Under the pieces are notes generated by a model. The model searched no databases. It was not told the DNA's origin and was given only the letters and a program-made list of their open reading frames with translations. Positions 1 through 8,714 of a stretch of 64,000 bases of DNA are shown piece by piece. This stretch comes from CALEMW01 sp964343835 (GTDB taxonomy: Bacteria; Krumholzibacteriota; Krumholzibacteriia; LZORAL124-64-63): positions 224,846 through 288,845 of the forward strand of contig CAYFKR010000003.1 in NCBI GenBank assembly GCA_964343835.1, read 5' to 3'. A program made the translations under genes and the position numbers. Position 1 is the first letter of the stretch. The number at the start of each line of letters is the position of its first letter.

Positions 1-613
1 TGGCCCTGAAGAGTCCGCCGTGATCGCGCTCCAGCTCCACCATGCGCGGGAAGGCGGCGGCCAGCGACAGCTCGCGCGCATCGCCGCCGAAGATGCCCTT
101 CACCATGGGGTCCAGGAACGACTCGGCGAACTCGCGGCCCAGGCGTCGCACGCCGAAGTCGTAGACGGTCTCGTCGGCCGCCGGGTCGTCGGCCGGGTCG
201 GGTCCGCCGCGGCGGGGCTTCACGAAGAGCTCGCCGGCCACGCGCAGCTTGGCCGCCGGCGACAGCAGCCCGGTCTTGATGAACGCCGGCGGCGACATGG
301 GCAGCATGTGCAGCTTGCCGCCGGAGAGCAGGAAGCGCAGGCGGGCGGCGTCGGAGCTGCGGAGCAGGGCGTCGTCCAGACCGGCGCGGTCCACGAGGCG
401 CAGGGTGGCGGGCTCGTTGTCCAGGAAGCCGTTGGGGCCCCACTCGAGCTGCCAGTCGCCGTCGCGGATGGTGCGCAGGTTGCCGCCGGGGGCGGTGTCG
501 GCCTCGAAGACCGTGACGTCGGCGTCGAGGCCGCGCTCGCGGGCGCCGTCCACCACGTGCCGGGCCGTGGCCAGTCCGGCCACGCCCCCGCCCACCACGG
601 CGACCTTCGTCAC
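1..613 (-). CDS. hemY: Protoporphyrinogen oxidase (HemY type), 3' end beyond window
   Basis: Oxygen- or quinone-linked FAD enzyme that oxidises protoporphyrinogen IX to protoporphyrin IX, the step before iron insertion. The N-terminus reads VTKVAVVGGGVAGLATAR, a dinucleotide-binding GxGxxG Rossmann motif, followed by an FAD-type acidic strand end (TVFEAD) and the HemY-typical stretches GPNGFLDNEP and KGIFGGDARELSLAAAFPR. About 204 residues are present and the rest lies left of position 1. GTG is the only sensible start because the ATGs just upstream run into TGA. It begins one base after the hemH stop, so the two are translated together. Last gene visible of the hemE-N-H-Y operon. Confidence 0.93.
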   Translation of the reverse strand, partial: MTKVAVVGGGVAGLATARHVVDGARERGLDADVTVFEADTAPGGNLRTIRDGDWQLEWGPNGFLDNEPATLRLVDRAGLDDALLRSSDAARLRFLLSGGKLHMLPMSPPAFIKTGLLSPAAKLRVAGELFVKPRRGGPDPADDPAADETVYDFGVRRLGREFAESFLDPMVKGIFGGDARELSLAAAFPRMVELERDHGGLFRA

Positions 614-614
614 A

Positions 615-1697
615 TCATGATCCGACACGGTCCACCTCCCGGTCGAAGGCCGCGTCGGCCAGGTGCGCGGACAGCGATGCCAGCCAGGTCTCGTCCATGT
701 TGAGGGCGGCGCCGCGGCTGAACTCCTCGACTCCCGCCTTCTCCGCGTCCTCGCGCAGCTCGATGTCCAGCTCGTGGAGGGTCTCGATGTGCTCGCAGGT
801 GAAGCTCACGGGCTGCACGTGGAGGCGTCGGCAGCCGGCGGCGGCCAGGCGGCGCACCTCGTCGGGCACGTCGGGGCCCACCCACTTGATGGGGCCCACG
901 CGGCTCTGGAAGGCCAGCAGCGGATCCGATCCGCCGGGCATGCGGTCGAGCCAATCGACGTGGCCGGCCAGACCCCGTCGCAGGCCGGCGTGGACGGCGT
1001 CCACGGAGTGACGCGTCTGGGTCACGTAGGGGTCGCCCGCTTCCACGAAGGTTTCGGGCAGGGAGTGGGCCACGAAGAGCAGGGCGCAGGATGTCGGGTC
1101 GGCGCCCTCGTCGGCCCAGCGGGCCAGGGGCTCGCGGGCCGCGGTGGCCAGGGCGTCGATGAAGCCAGGCAGGCGGTGCCAGTCGGTCACCACGTGGGTG
1201 GCGGCCTGCGGTGCCAGCCGGTCCAGGGATCGCTGCACGAAGCCCAAGGTGCTGCCGTTGGTGGCGTCGGAGTACTGGGGGTAGGTGGGCACCACCAGGA
1301 ACTGCTCGGCGCCCTCGTCCAGGAGCTCCGCCACGGACTCGTCGGGGAAGGGATGCCAGTAGCGCATGGCCGGCCGTGCGATCCAGCGCTGCCCCTCGCC
1401 GGCCGCCAGTTCAACGAGCCGCTCCCCCTGCCGCCGCGTCCAGTCCAGCTGGGGCGAGCCGCCGCCGTGGCCGATCTCCGCGTACTTCGCCCGAACCGAC
1501 GGCGTGCGCCGCCAGGCGATCACCCGCGCCAGCAGCGGCGCCAGCAGGCGCGGCACCGGAATGATCATGGGGTCGGAGAACAGGTTGGTCAGGAAGTGAC
1601 GCACGTCGCCGGAAGCCAGGGGGCCGCCCATGCCGCACAGGATCAGGCCCGTGGGGCGGGCGGGGTCGAGCCGGTCCTGGCGGAAGCGCTGCGTCAC
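615..1697 (-). CDS. hemH: Ferrochelatase
   Basis: Inserts ferrous iron into protoporphyrin IX to make protoheme. The 360-residue length fits the family. Key signatures are LLFVAHSLPE (about 207-215), which carries the metal-binding His211, and CEHIETLHELDIE (about 301-313), which carries the catalytic Glu pair. The N-terminal GLILCGMGGP is a degenerate form of the usual NxGxP strand. It lies 7 bp after hemN and directly before hemY, so the last three heme steps are co-transcribed. Demand for heme here should be high because the neighbouring genes encode dozens of heme-binding motifs. Confidence 0.95.
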   Translation of the reverse strand: MTQRFRQDRLDPARPTGLILCGMGGPLASGDVRHFLTNLFSDPMIIPVPRLLAPLLARVIAWRRTPSVRAKYAEIGHGGGSPQLDWTRRQGERLVELAAGEGQRWIARPAMRYWHPFPDESVAELLDEGAEQFLVVPTYPQYSDATNGSTLGFVQRSLDRLAPQAATHVVTDWHRLPGFIDALATAAREPLARWADEGADPTSCALLFVAHSLPETFVEAGDPYVTQTRHSVDAVHAGLRRGLAGHVDWLDRMPGGSDPLLAFQSRVGPIKWVGPDVPDEVRRLAAAGCRRLHVQPVSFTCEHIETLHELDIELREDAEKAGVEEFSRGAALNMDETWLASLSAHLADAAFDREVDRVGS

Positions 1698-1704
1698 GGC
1701 GTCC

Positions 1705-3081
1705 TCACACGGTGCGGCTGAACAGGGGCTTGTCGCTGTCGCGGTCGAAGTACGCGTCCAGCTCCATGCTCACGTTGCGGGCGAAGTGGCGGCCCAGGTC
1801 GGTGATGCGGAGGCGGTCGTCGTCGAAGGCGACGAACCCCTCGTCCACGTAGGGCTGCATGGCGGCCAGGCCGTCGGCCAGCAGGTCGTTGGCCGGGGCG
1901 CCGAAGTCGCGTTCGGTCAGGGCCCAGGGCAGCTCGTTGTTGCACATCAGGTTCAGGATGGCGAGGCGGCGCAGGCGGTCGTCGTCGTTCAGGCGGTGGC
2001 CGCGGATCACGGGCAGACGACCCTCGTCGATGGACTCGCCCCACTGGTCGATGTCCGCGCTGTTCTGGATGAACCGATCGCAGACCTCGCCGATGCCGCT
2101 CATGCCGAAGGCCAGCATGTGGGGCGCCGGGCGCGTGGTGTAGCCCATGAAGTTGCGGTGCAGGCGGCGTTCGCGCAGGGCGACGGCGAGTTCGTCGTCG
2201 CGCTTGGCGAAGTGGTCGATGCCGATCCAGTCGTAGCCCGCGTCCTCGAACATGGCGATGGTCAGCTGGAAGAGTTCAAACTTCTCCCAGCCGCTCACCA
2301 TGTGCGTGGTGTCCACCTTCTCCTGGTTGGGCTTGACCCAGGGCACGTGGGCGTAGCTGAAGCAGGCCACCCGGTCGGGCTGCTGCTCGATGACCACCTC
2401 GAGGGTCTCGGTGAACGACTCGCGGGTCTGGCCGGGCAGTCCGTACACCAGGTCCACGTTCACGCCGTCGAAGCCGGCGTCGCGGCAGCCGTGGAACACG
2501 CGCAGGGTGCGCTCCAGGGACTGCTTGCGGCCGATGGCCTTCTGCACGCCCAGGTCGAAGTCCTGGATACCCATGCTGATGCGGTTGAAGCCCACGGACC
2601 GCAGGTGCTCCGCCTGTTCGGGCGAGCCGATGCGCGGGTCGATCTCCAGGGAGACCTCGGCCTCGGGCGTCACGTCGAAGCGGTCGCGGAACAGGCCCAG
2701 GGCCCGTTCCACCTGGTGGGGCTTGAGGTAGTTGGGCGTGCCGCCGCCCCAGTGGATCTGCACGGCGCGGCGCTCGCGGCCGATCACGTCGGCCACCATG
2801 TCCATCTCGCGTTCCACGCGGTCCAGGTAGCGGTCCACCGCGTCCTTCTCCCGCGACACGATGGCGTTGCAGCCGCAGTAGTGGCAGTGCTTGGCGCAGA
2901 AGGGCAGGTGCAGGTACAGGGAGAGCTCGTCGTCGGGGCGCGTCGCGAGCTCCCGCAGGGCGTCGAGGTAGTCGTCGGCGCCGAAGTCCTTGGACCACGC
3001 CGGGACCGTCGGGTAGCTCGTGTAGCGGGGGCCCGGCTTGTCGTGCTTCTGCAGGAGCTCGCGGGACACGTGGACGGCCAT
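1705..3081 (-). CDS. hemN: Oxygen-independent coproporphyrinogen III oxidase (radical SAM)
   Basis: Radical-SAM enzyme that decarboxylates coproporphyrinogen III to protoporphyrinogen IX without oxygen. The cluster motif is C62AKHC66HYC69GC71N; the extra Cys after CxxxCxxC is diagnostic of true HemN rather than the heme chaperone HemW. The N-terminal GPRYTSYPT motif is also HemN-specific. Length 458 residues is normal. It begins 4 bp after the hemE stop. Having only the anaerobic form here suggests anaerobic or microaerobic growth, although an oxygen-dependent HemF elsewhere cannot be excluded. Confidence 0.96.
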   Translation of the reverse strand: MAVHVSRELLQKHDKPGPRYTSYPTVPAWSKDFGADDYLDALRELATRPDDELSLYLHLPFCAKHCHYCGCNAIVSREKDAVDRYLDRVEREMDMVADVIGRERRAVQIHWGGGTPNYLKPHQVERALGLFRDRFDVTPEAEVSLEIDPRIGSPEQAEHLRSVGFNRISMGIQDFDLGVQKAIGRKQSLERTLRVFHGCRDAGFDGVNVDLVYGLPGQTRESFTETLEVVIEQQPDRVACFSYAHVPWVKPNQEKVDTTHMVSGWEKFELFQLTIAMFEDAGYDWIGIDHFAKRDDELAVALRERRLHRNFMGYTTRPAPHMLAFGMSGIGEVCDRFIQNSADIDQWGESIDEGRLPVIRGHRLNDDDRLRRLAILNLMCNNELPWALTERDFGAPANDLLADGLAAMQPYVDEGFVAFDDDRLRITDLGRHFARNVSMELDAYFDRDSDKPLFSRTV

Positions 3082-3085
3082 GGAA

Positions 3086-4120
3086 TCAGTCTCCCTTGCG
3101 GTAGCCCTGGACGGTGTCGACCAGCACCTCGACGGCCTCCAGCGGCGCGCCCGGCAGGATGCCGTGGCCCAGGTTGAACACGTGGCCCTTGGCGGTGCTG
3201 CCCTGACGGCAGATCTCCAGGGCGCGGCGACGGATCTCGTCGTGGGAGCCGAAGAGGCACAGTGGGTCCAGGTTGCCCTGCACGGGGCGGTCCAGGGTCG
3301 CGGCGGCCTCGGCCAGGTCCAGGGTCCAGTCCAGGCCGAAGCACTCGGCGTCCAGGGTCTTCACGTGATCCAGGAACGGGGCGCTGCCCTTGAGGAAGTA
3401 GACGCGGGGCACGCCCGTGTCCTTCAGCCCGTCGAGGATCTTGCGGATGCCGGGCATGACGATCGAAGCGTAGTCAGCCGGATGCAGGATGCCGCCCCAG
3501 GTGTCGAAGATCTGCACAGCGTCCACGCCCGCCTCCACCTGCATCTTCAGGTAGTCCAGGATCTGGTCGGCCAGCTTGTCCAGCAGCTCGCGCAGCAGGT
3601 CGGGGCGCGAGTAGAGCATGGTCTTGAGGTGCTCGAAGTTCTTGGAGCCGCCACCCTCGATCATGTACGACGCCAGGGTCAGTGGCGCGCCGGCGAAGCC
3701 GATCAGCGGCGTCTTCTCGCCCAGCTCCCCCTTGATCAGCCTGATGGCGTCGGCCACGTACGGCGTGTGCTCGCGCGAGTCCACCACGCGCAGGCCGTGA
3801 ACGTCGTCCTCGTGGCGGACGGCCTTCTCCATCTTCGGCCCGTCGTCGTCGAAGCGGAAGGGCGCGCCCATGGGCTCCAGGGGAACGAGGATGTCGCTGA
3901 ACAGGATCGCAGCGTCGAAGCCGTAGCGGCGGATGGGCTGCAGGGTGACCTCGCAGGCCAGTTCCGGCGTCTTGCAGAGGCCGATGAACGAGGTCTTCGA
4001 ACGCACCTCGCGGTACTCCGGCAAGTAGCGTCCGGCCTGGCGCATCACCCAGATGGGGCGCCGCTCGTGGGCCTCTCCGCGGAGGGCGGCGAGGTAGGGG
4101 GATCCGGTGGTCGTGGTCAT
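3086..4120 (-). CDS. hemE: Uroporphyrinogen decarboxylase
   Basis: Removes four acetate carboxyls from uroporphyrinogen III to give coproporphyrinogen III. The signature MRQAGRYLPEYR (residues 26-37) holds the substrate-binding arginines. GFAGAPLTLASYMIEGGGSK and DTWGGILHPADY are further family blocks. The start at 4120 is preceded by GAAGGAA at good spacing. An in-frame extension to 4231 exists but does not look like UroD and would run through a promoter region. First gene of the hemE-N-H-Y operon. Confidence 0.96.
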   Translation of the reverse strand: MTTTTGSPYLAALRGEAHERRPIWVMRQAGRYLPEYREVRSKTSFIGLCKTPELACEVTLQPIRRYGFDAAILFSDILVPLEPMGAPFRFDDDGPKMEKAVRHEDDVHGLRVVDSREHTPYVADAIRLIKGELGEKTPLIGFAGAPLTLASYMIEGGGSKNFEHLKTMLYSRPDLLRELLDKLADQILDYLKMQVEAGVDAVQIFDTWGGILHPADYASIVMPGIRKILDGLKDTGVPRVYFLKGSAPFLDHVKTLDAECFGLDWTLDLAEAAATLDRPVQGNLDPLCLFGSHDEIRRRALEICRQGSTAKGHVFNLGHGILPGAPLEAVEVLVDTVQGYRKGD

Positions 4121-4216
4121 CGCTGGTTCCTTCGGTTGATGGACGCCGGTCCGCAGGCGTCCGACACCTACAAAGCTAATCAACGCAGGGGGTTCGTGTG
4201 TCACGGGGTCGTCATA

Positions 4217-4232
4217 TGTGAAGGATTTCACC
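4217..4232. promoter_or_regulatory. CRP/FNR-family operator candidate
   Basis: TGTGA-AGGATT-TCACC matches the CRP-type consensus TGTGA-N6-TCACA at 9 of 10 conserved positions. A third half-site, GTGTGAA, follows immediately at 4234-4240. The site lies between divergent hemE (start 4120) and the chemoreceptor gene (start 4313), so a CRP/FNR-type regulator could act on either. No such regulator gene is in the window, so this is a sequence match only. Confidence 0.45.
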
Positions 4233-4312
4233 GGTGTGAAAACAGGCCCGATAAGGTCCTACATAATTGCTGTGAGTTGCCGATGGGAACGGTCTCCAAG
4301 GAGGGAGATACG

Positions 4313-6070
4313 ATGAAATCCATGAAGACCCGATTCCTCGTCTCGATCCTGTTCGCAGCGGTGCTGCCGCTGATCGCATTGTCCGCCGTGTTCATCCGCA
4401 ACGACGCCACGAGCGCCCGCGATCGGGCCGAGAGCGACCTCCAGCGGGTTCTGGCCGCCAAGCAGCACCTGCTCGAGGAACACCTCGCGAACATGGCGGG
4501 GCTCGGCGCGAGTCTGGCCGCCAACCCCGACGTGCGCCGGGAGTTCGCGGCCGTCGCGGACGCCGGCGGCCACGAGCATGCCGCCCTCGTCGACCCCGGC
4601 TCCGTCGCCTTCCAGGCCCTGCGCTCGGTGCAGGAGACGTACTGGGGAGTGGTGCACCACATCTTCATTGCCGACGCGGACGGCGAGATCATCCTCAGCC
4701 CGCCCCACGGCGACGCCAAAGGATCCCACCTGCACGGGACCCTGCACGAGAGCGCCTACTGGCAGACGGCCCTGCAGGAGCCGGTGATCACGGACTTCTT
4801 CGGTTTCTCGGAGAAGGACCACTTCCACCAGCTCAGCCTGACGCCCGTGGAACGCCCGGCTGGCGGCACGGTCGGCGTGCTGGCCATCGAGATCTGCATC
4901 GATCACGAGAACGCGCTGCTGAACGACCGCTTCGACCTGGGCGAGACCGGTCGCATCATGATGTCGGCCCTGGACGGCACGCCCATCGTGCACGCCATCG
5001 ACGAGATGGTCCGGACGGGCACCCGCGAGAGCGTGACCCGGGCCCTTGAGCACGGCAGTTCCCTGGTGGAGAGCGAAGGCCCCGACGGCAACCGCATGGT
5101 GACGGCCGGCCTGTACGACCCCGACTATCCCTGGGTCCTGGAAGCCACCATGGACCACGACGAGATCTACGCCCCGGTCCGCAGCCGCGTGATGATCGGC
5201 GTGGGCCTGATGCTGGCCGCCGTGGCCCTGGTGGTGGGCGTGGCCCTGAGGCTGGCCTGCTCCATCACCGGACCGGTCACGAAGGCCATCCACGAGTTGG
5301 AGAGCGGGACCGACTGCGTGAACGGGGCGGTGGCCCAGGTGGTGACGTCGAGCGGATCCATCGCCGACGACAGCGTGCAGCAGGCCGAGCGCCTCTGCGG
5401 CATCCGCGACACCGTGGAGGAGATGACCGGCATGACCCGCGACGACGCCGAACGCGTGCGCGACACGGTGCGCGTGACCGGCGAGGTCCGCGGCGCCACC
5501 GACCGCGGCCGGGAGGCCATGACCCGCATGATGGACGCCATCGACCTGATCAAGGAGTCGTCGGAGCAGACGGAGAAGGTCATCAACACCATCGACGAGA
5601 TCGCCTTCCAGACCAACCTGCTGGCCCTGAACGCCGCGGTGGAGGCCGCCAGGGCGGGCGAGGCCGGCAAGGGCTTCGCCGTGGTGGCCGAGGAGGTGCG
5701 CAGCCTGGCCCAGCGCAGCGCCGAGGCGGCCCATTCCACCTCCGGCCTCATCGCCGAATCCCGGACCCACTCGGGTCAGGGGGTGGAGGCCTGCCGGGAG
5801 GTGGACGAGCTGCTGGCGGACATCTCGGGCCGCGTGGTGGACCTGGACGGGGTGATGCACACCGTCGCGGAGCGGAGCGACACCCACGCCCGCCGCATGG
5901 ACGAGATCGGCCAGGTGCTCGGCGAGCTCGACGCCATGACCCGCACGTCCGCGGAGAACGCCCGCACCGCCGCCGACGCCAGCGACTCCATGCTCACCGA
6001 GACCCGCACCCTCGACCGCCTGGTGGGCGACCTGGAGGCCATCATCACGGGCGAGGAAATCAGGGCGTAG
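4313..6070 (+). CDS. Methyl-accepting chemotaxis protein
   Basis: Transmembrane chemoreceptor of 585 residues that signals to CheA/CheW. TM1 spans about residues 7-27, then a periplasmic Cache-like sensor of about 260 residues, TM2 (about 294-314) and a cytoplasmic coiled-coil. The signalling tip is unmistakable: EIAFQTNLLALNAAVEAARA followed by GKGFAVVAEEVRSLAQRSAEAA. The start is set by AAGGAGGGAGA 5 bp upstream of ATG 4313; the open frame extends further upstream but that part is antisense to hemE. The ligand is unknown. A receptor beside an electron-export locus could sense redox state or an electron acceptor, but this is only an inference from position. No C-terminal CheR-tethering pentapeptide is seen. 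Confidence 0.95.
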   Translation: MKSMKTRFLVSILFAAVLPLIALSAVFIRNDATSARDRAESDLQRVLAAKQHLLEEHLANMAGLGASLAANPDVRREFAAVADAGGHEHAALVDPGSVAFQALRSVQETYWGVVHHIFIADADGEIILSPPHGDAKGSHLHGTLHESAYWQTALQEPVITDFFGFSEKDHFHQLSLTPVERPAGGTVGVLAIEICIDHENALLNDRFDLGETGRIMMSALDGTPIVHAIDEMVRTGTRESVTRALEHGSSLVESEGPDGNRMVTAGLYDPDYPWVLEATMDHDEIYAPVRSRVMIGVGLMLAAVALVVGVALRLACSITGPVTKAIHELESGTDCVNGAVAQVVTSSGSIADDSVQQAERLCGIRDTVEEMTGMTRDDAERVRDTVRVTGEVRGATDRGREAMTRMMDAIDLIKESSEQTEKVINTIDEIAFQTNLLALNAAVEAARAGEAGKGFAVVAEEVRSLAQRSAEAAHSTSGLIAESRTHSGQGVEACREVDELLADISGRVVDLDGVMHTVAERSDTHARRMDEIGQVLGELDAMTRTSAENARTAADASDSMLTETRTLDRLVGDLEAIITGEEIRA

Positions 6071-6097
6071 CACCGGCCGGACGATCGGCAAGAAAAC

Positions 6098-6123
6098 GGC
6101 CCCCCTCCGAGAGGAGGGGGGCC
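6098..6123. terminator. Bidirectional terminator between convergent genes
   Basis: Perfect 10-bp stem GGCCCCCCTC/GAGGGGGGCC with a CGAGAG loop. It is preceded by AAAA (which becomes UUUU on the minus strand) and followed by TTGT. It sits between the chemoreceptor gene (ends 6070) and the hexaheme cytochrome gene on the other strand (ends 6188), so it probably serves both. Confidence 0.8.
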
Positions 6124-6187
6124 TTGTCGTGACCGGGCAGTTCGTCTCGGAACTCCACCGGAGCCGCCAGGGGCGGGCGAGGCACGG

Positions 6188-7288
6188 CTAGAAAGGGCCG
6201 TCCCCGAAGTCCTTGGCGTGGCACTTGTTGCAGAGGGAGCGCTGGTTGGTCGGGAACGTGTAGTTGTACCACATGTTCGCCAGGTCATCCACGGTCGCGC
6301 CGTCGGCTTCGCTCTGCGGGTGGGCCTCGACCAGGAAGGTCTCGCCGAAGTCCCAGCGGCCGGCGTCGGCGAAGGGCGACGCGTGGGCGCGGTGGCAGCT
6401 CAGGCACATGACCTGGTCGGTCGAAGCGGGACCGGCCGTGTAGTTGGTCGAGTCCACGAGGGTCAGGTCCACGTCCACGTCCTCGAAGGGAACCAGGCCG
6501 CGGTAGGCGGTCAGGGCGTCGCCACCGGTCAGGTCGTCGGAGCTGACGTAGGCGTTGTAGATGGCGGCGATGCCGCTGCCCATCTGCTCACCGGCAGGGT
6601 GCACGTGGTTGGTGTTGCCGACGCTGTACATGTCGGCGTGGCAGTTGCCGCACCACTCGCTCATGCCGCTCTTGTAGACCGTATGGGCGACGTCGCTCTC
6701 CTGGCCGGAGCCGGAGACGGTGCGACGGCTGTTACCCTCGGCCAGGGGAGCGTCGGCGGTGAAGTTGTACCGGCCGCCCGGGTAGATCGGGCCCAGAGCC
6801 GAACCGTACAGCAAACGGAAGTTCGTGTTGCCGTGGGGGTCGTGGCAGCTGGTGCAGGTCAGGAACGTGCTGTCGAAGGTGCCGCCGGGGGCGGTGCCCA
6901 GGACGGCGTCCTCGGCGATGCCGTACACGGGGGAGATCACGTTGTGACCGTGGCTGTCGCCGGTGCTCTCGTAGGCATGGCCGTGGGCGTTCCAGCTCCA
7001 GGTCTTGGTGACCCAGTAGAAGTCGCCGCCCGCGCCGTAACCGGCACCGCCGGCGAACTGGCCGTAACCGGCATGGCACTGCAGACAGGTGTCGCTGGCG
7101 TTGCCGTTGTTGAGCAGGTACTCGTTGCCCGAGGTGTGGGCCGCGTCGACGTACCCGCCGTCCTGGCTGTTGTGCATGGTGTGGCAGCCGGCGCAGTCGG
7201 CGACGCCGGCGTCGTGGAATGCCCACGCGGCGGTGGACAGGGCGATGGTCGCAACCATCACGACGGTGATTTTGAGCATGGTCTTCAC
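6188..7288 (-). CDS. OmcS-like hexaheme cytochrome, putative nanowire subunit
   Basis: Secreted cytochrome of 366 residues with six CxxCH motifs at about 32-36, 68-72, 145-149, 213-217, 295-299 and 353-357. A signal peptide ends WA|FHDAG. By recalled comparison it matches Geobacter OmcS along its length: FHxxGVAxCxGCHTMHNS at the mature N-terminus, GGDFxWVxKTWxWN, TAPGGT, SCHDPHG, GMSEWCxNCH, CLSCHRAHAS and the C-terminal QRxLCNKCHAKD. Mature His16, which in OmcS filaments ligates a heme of the next subunit, is conserved (residue 39 here). Mature length is about 343 against roughly 407 in OmcS, so some loops are shorter. GTG 7288 is chosen because GGAGGAAA lies 7 bp upstream; ATG 7279 is the alternative. 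It follows the NHL gene after 148 bp. Confidence 0.9.
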   Translation of the reverse strand: MKTMLKITVVMVATIALSTAAWAFHDAGVADCAGCHTMHNSQDGGYVDAAHTSGNEYLLNNGNASDTCLQCHAGYGQFAGGAGYGAGGDFYWVTKTWSWNAHGHAYESTGDSHGHNVISPVYGIAEDAVLGTAPGGTFDSTFLTCTSCHDPHGNTNFRLLYGSALGPIYPGGRYNFTADAPLAEGNSRRTVSGSGQESDVAHTVYKSGMSEWCGNCHADMYSVGNTNHVHPAGEQMGSGIAAIYNAYVSSDDLTGGDALTAYRGLVPFEDVDVDLTLVDSTNYTAGPASTDQVMCLSCHRAHASPFADAGRWDFGETFLVEAHPQSEADGATVDDLANMWYNYTFPTNQRSLCNKCHAKDFGDGPF

Positions 7289-7436
7289 TGAATTTCCTCC
7301 AGCGATGGTTGACTCCGCTTCGGAGCCGGAAATGCAGGTGCGGTAGTGCACGTTGCTGCGGACCGGGGTGAATTCCCCTGCAGCGCGATCGGTCGAAGCT
7401 CCTTTCAAGAACTGCTGACGGTTCACGACAAATCTC

Positions 7437-8426
7437 CTACAGCGAGAAAGCGTCGGTGCTTTCCCGGCGAACTGCTTCCGTGCGGAACACGTGGAACGAC
7501 TGGACGCGGCCCTCGAATCCCTGGGCCACGTACAGGCGTCCCGACGCGAAGGTCATGGACACCGGGTGGTAGAAGGCGCCGGGCGAGGAGCCCATGCGTC
7601 CGTACTCGGTGACGAAATCGTGGTTCTCGTCGAAGACGACGATCACGTGGCGCATGCGGTCCAGGACCATCACGAGGCCGTCGAGGCCGAACGCCACGTC
7701 GACGGGGAAGGAGAACTTCCCGGGGGTCGTGCCCACCTCGCCGAACGAACCGTCGGGGCGGCCGTCGGCGGTCAGCACCAGCACGCGGTGCTCCTGGCTC
7801 AGGGGCACGTACAGGCGGCCGTCGGGGGCTTCGGAGGGCCGACCGCAGACCGATTCGGCGCCGTCGTCGGCCCACAGGGCCCGGCGCCAGATGAGGGAGC
7901 CGTCGCCTGCGTCGTGCTTGGCGAGCAGGCCGGTGACGGGATCGAGGGTCAGGTAGTGGCCGTCGCTGGTGACGGCCAGGTGCTCGGGGCGCCAGCCGCG
8001 CACGGGGGCCTCGGCCGCGAACGCGACGGGCTCGCCCGAGAGGTCGAGGCGGCGGATGGTGCGGCCGCGGTCGCCGTCGCTGTCGATGAACACGAAACCG
8101 CCGTCCGGGGTCGGGACGGCGTCGGCGGGGCTCGACAGTCCGGAAAGGGCGCCGGTCGTATACAGCGCGCCGCCGCCGGGATGCAGCACGTGAATGGCGG
8201 AACCGGCGGCGTCGCTCACGACGATCTCGCCGCTGTCCGCATCGGTGCTCACGGACACCGGGCGGGGCTGGCCGTGACGACCCTCGTCGAGTTGCAGATT
8301 GCCCGCATACTCGAAGACCACGGCCGCGTCCACGGCCGTGCAGATCGCGAGAGCGACCATGCACGATGACAGCGTGGTGACCATCGTCACGAAACTGTCA
8401 TGGGTCCTGTTCGAGCCTCGGTGCAT
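7437..8426 (-). CDS. Secreted NHL-repeat beta-propeller protein
   Basis: 329 residues with a signal peptide ending near CTAVDA, then repeated NHL-type blades such as GQPRPVSVSTDADSGEIVVSD, LSGLSSPADAVPTPDGGFVF and GKFSFPVDVAFGLDGLVMVLD. Six blades are likely. NHL propellers usually mediate protein-protein contacts, and this one probably acts in the periplasm or at the cell surface. No heme motif is present. It is the first gene of the transcript that includes the OmcS-like cytochrome; I recall NHL-repeat genes beside omcS-type genes in Geobacter, which supports a role in filament assembly or anchoring. The start at 8426 has GAGG upstream; an in-frame extension to 8501 lacks signal-peptide character. 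Confidence 0.8.
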   Translation of the reverse strand: MHRGSNRTHDSFVTMVTTLSSCMVALAICTAVDAAVVFEYAGNLQLDEGRHGQPRPVSVSTDADSGEIVVSDAAGSAIHVLHPGGGALYTTGALSGLSSPADAVPTPDGGFVFIDSDGDRGRTIRRLDLSGEPVAFAAEAPVRGWRPEHLAVTSDGHYLTLDPVTGLLAKHDAGDGSLIWRRALWADDGAESVCGRPSEAPDGRLYVPLSQEHRVLVLTADGRPDGSFGEVGTTPGKFSFPVDVAFGLDGLVMVLDRMRHVIVVFDENHDFVTEYGRMGSSPGAFYHPVSMTFASGRLYVAQGFEGRVQSFHVFRTEAVRRESTDAFSL

Positions 8427-8503
8427 TGCTGTGTCCTCGATGTCCGTTGCTTCAAAGGGAAAAGGGTCGGAGCGGAGAGCCCCTAGTAACCAACGGGGCA
8501 ATC

Positions 8504-8530
8504 ATCATACGGCTGTTAGAGATTCGTCAA
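8504..8530 (-). promoter_or_regulatory. Candidate promoter for the NHL-OmcS-like operon
   Basis: On the minus strand TTGACG (8530-8525) is followed after 15 bp by TATGAT (8509-8504); TGATGAT two bases further downstream gives a 17-bp alternative. It lies in an AT-rich gap, unlike its GC-rich surroundings, about 80 bp before the NHL start. The gap runs from 8427 to 8714 and contains no gene. Confidence 0.45.
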
Positions 8531-8649
8531 TAGAAATGCATATCGAAACGCCATTTTTTTGAACAATATGATATTGGGACTCAATAAGACGGCATTGTGC
8601 GTCAAATGTGGATGCCATATGCAATAATTTCAGCGGACTGACAGCGAAA

Positions 8650-8669
8650 AACGCCCCCGAAGGGGCGTT
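8650..8669 (-). terminator. Rho-independent terminator of the 42-heme operon
   Basis: On the minus strand the stem AACGCCCC/GGGGCGTT carries a stable TTCG tetraloop and is followed by TTT. It lies 46 bp after the 42-heme cytochrome stop and before the NHL gene promoter region, so the barrel-to-cytochrome operon and the NHL-OmcS-like operon are separate transcripts. Confidence 0.85.
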
Positions 8670-8714
8670 CATCGCTGGGATATATTTAACAGTTCAGGCC
8701 GTTTCCGGGCCTGA

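Noticed and set aside
4259..6091. 610-codon minus-strand frame over the chemoreceptor gene
   Set aside because: Shadow of the GC-rich chemoreceptor gene; His/Gly/Val repeats and no domain.
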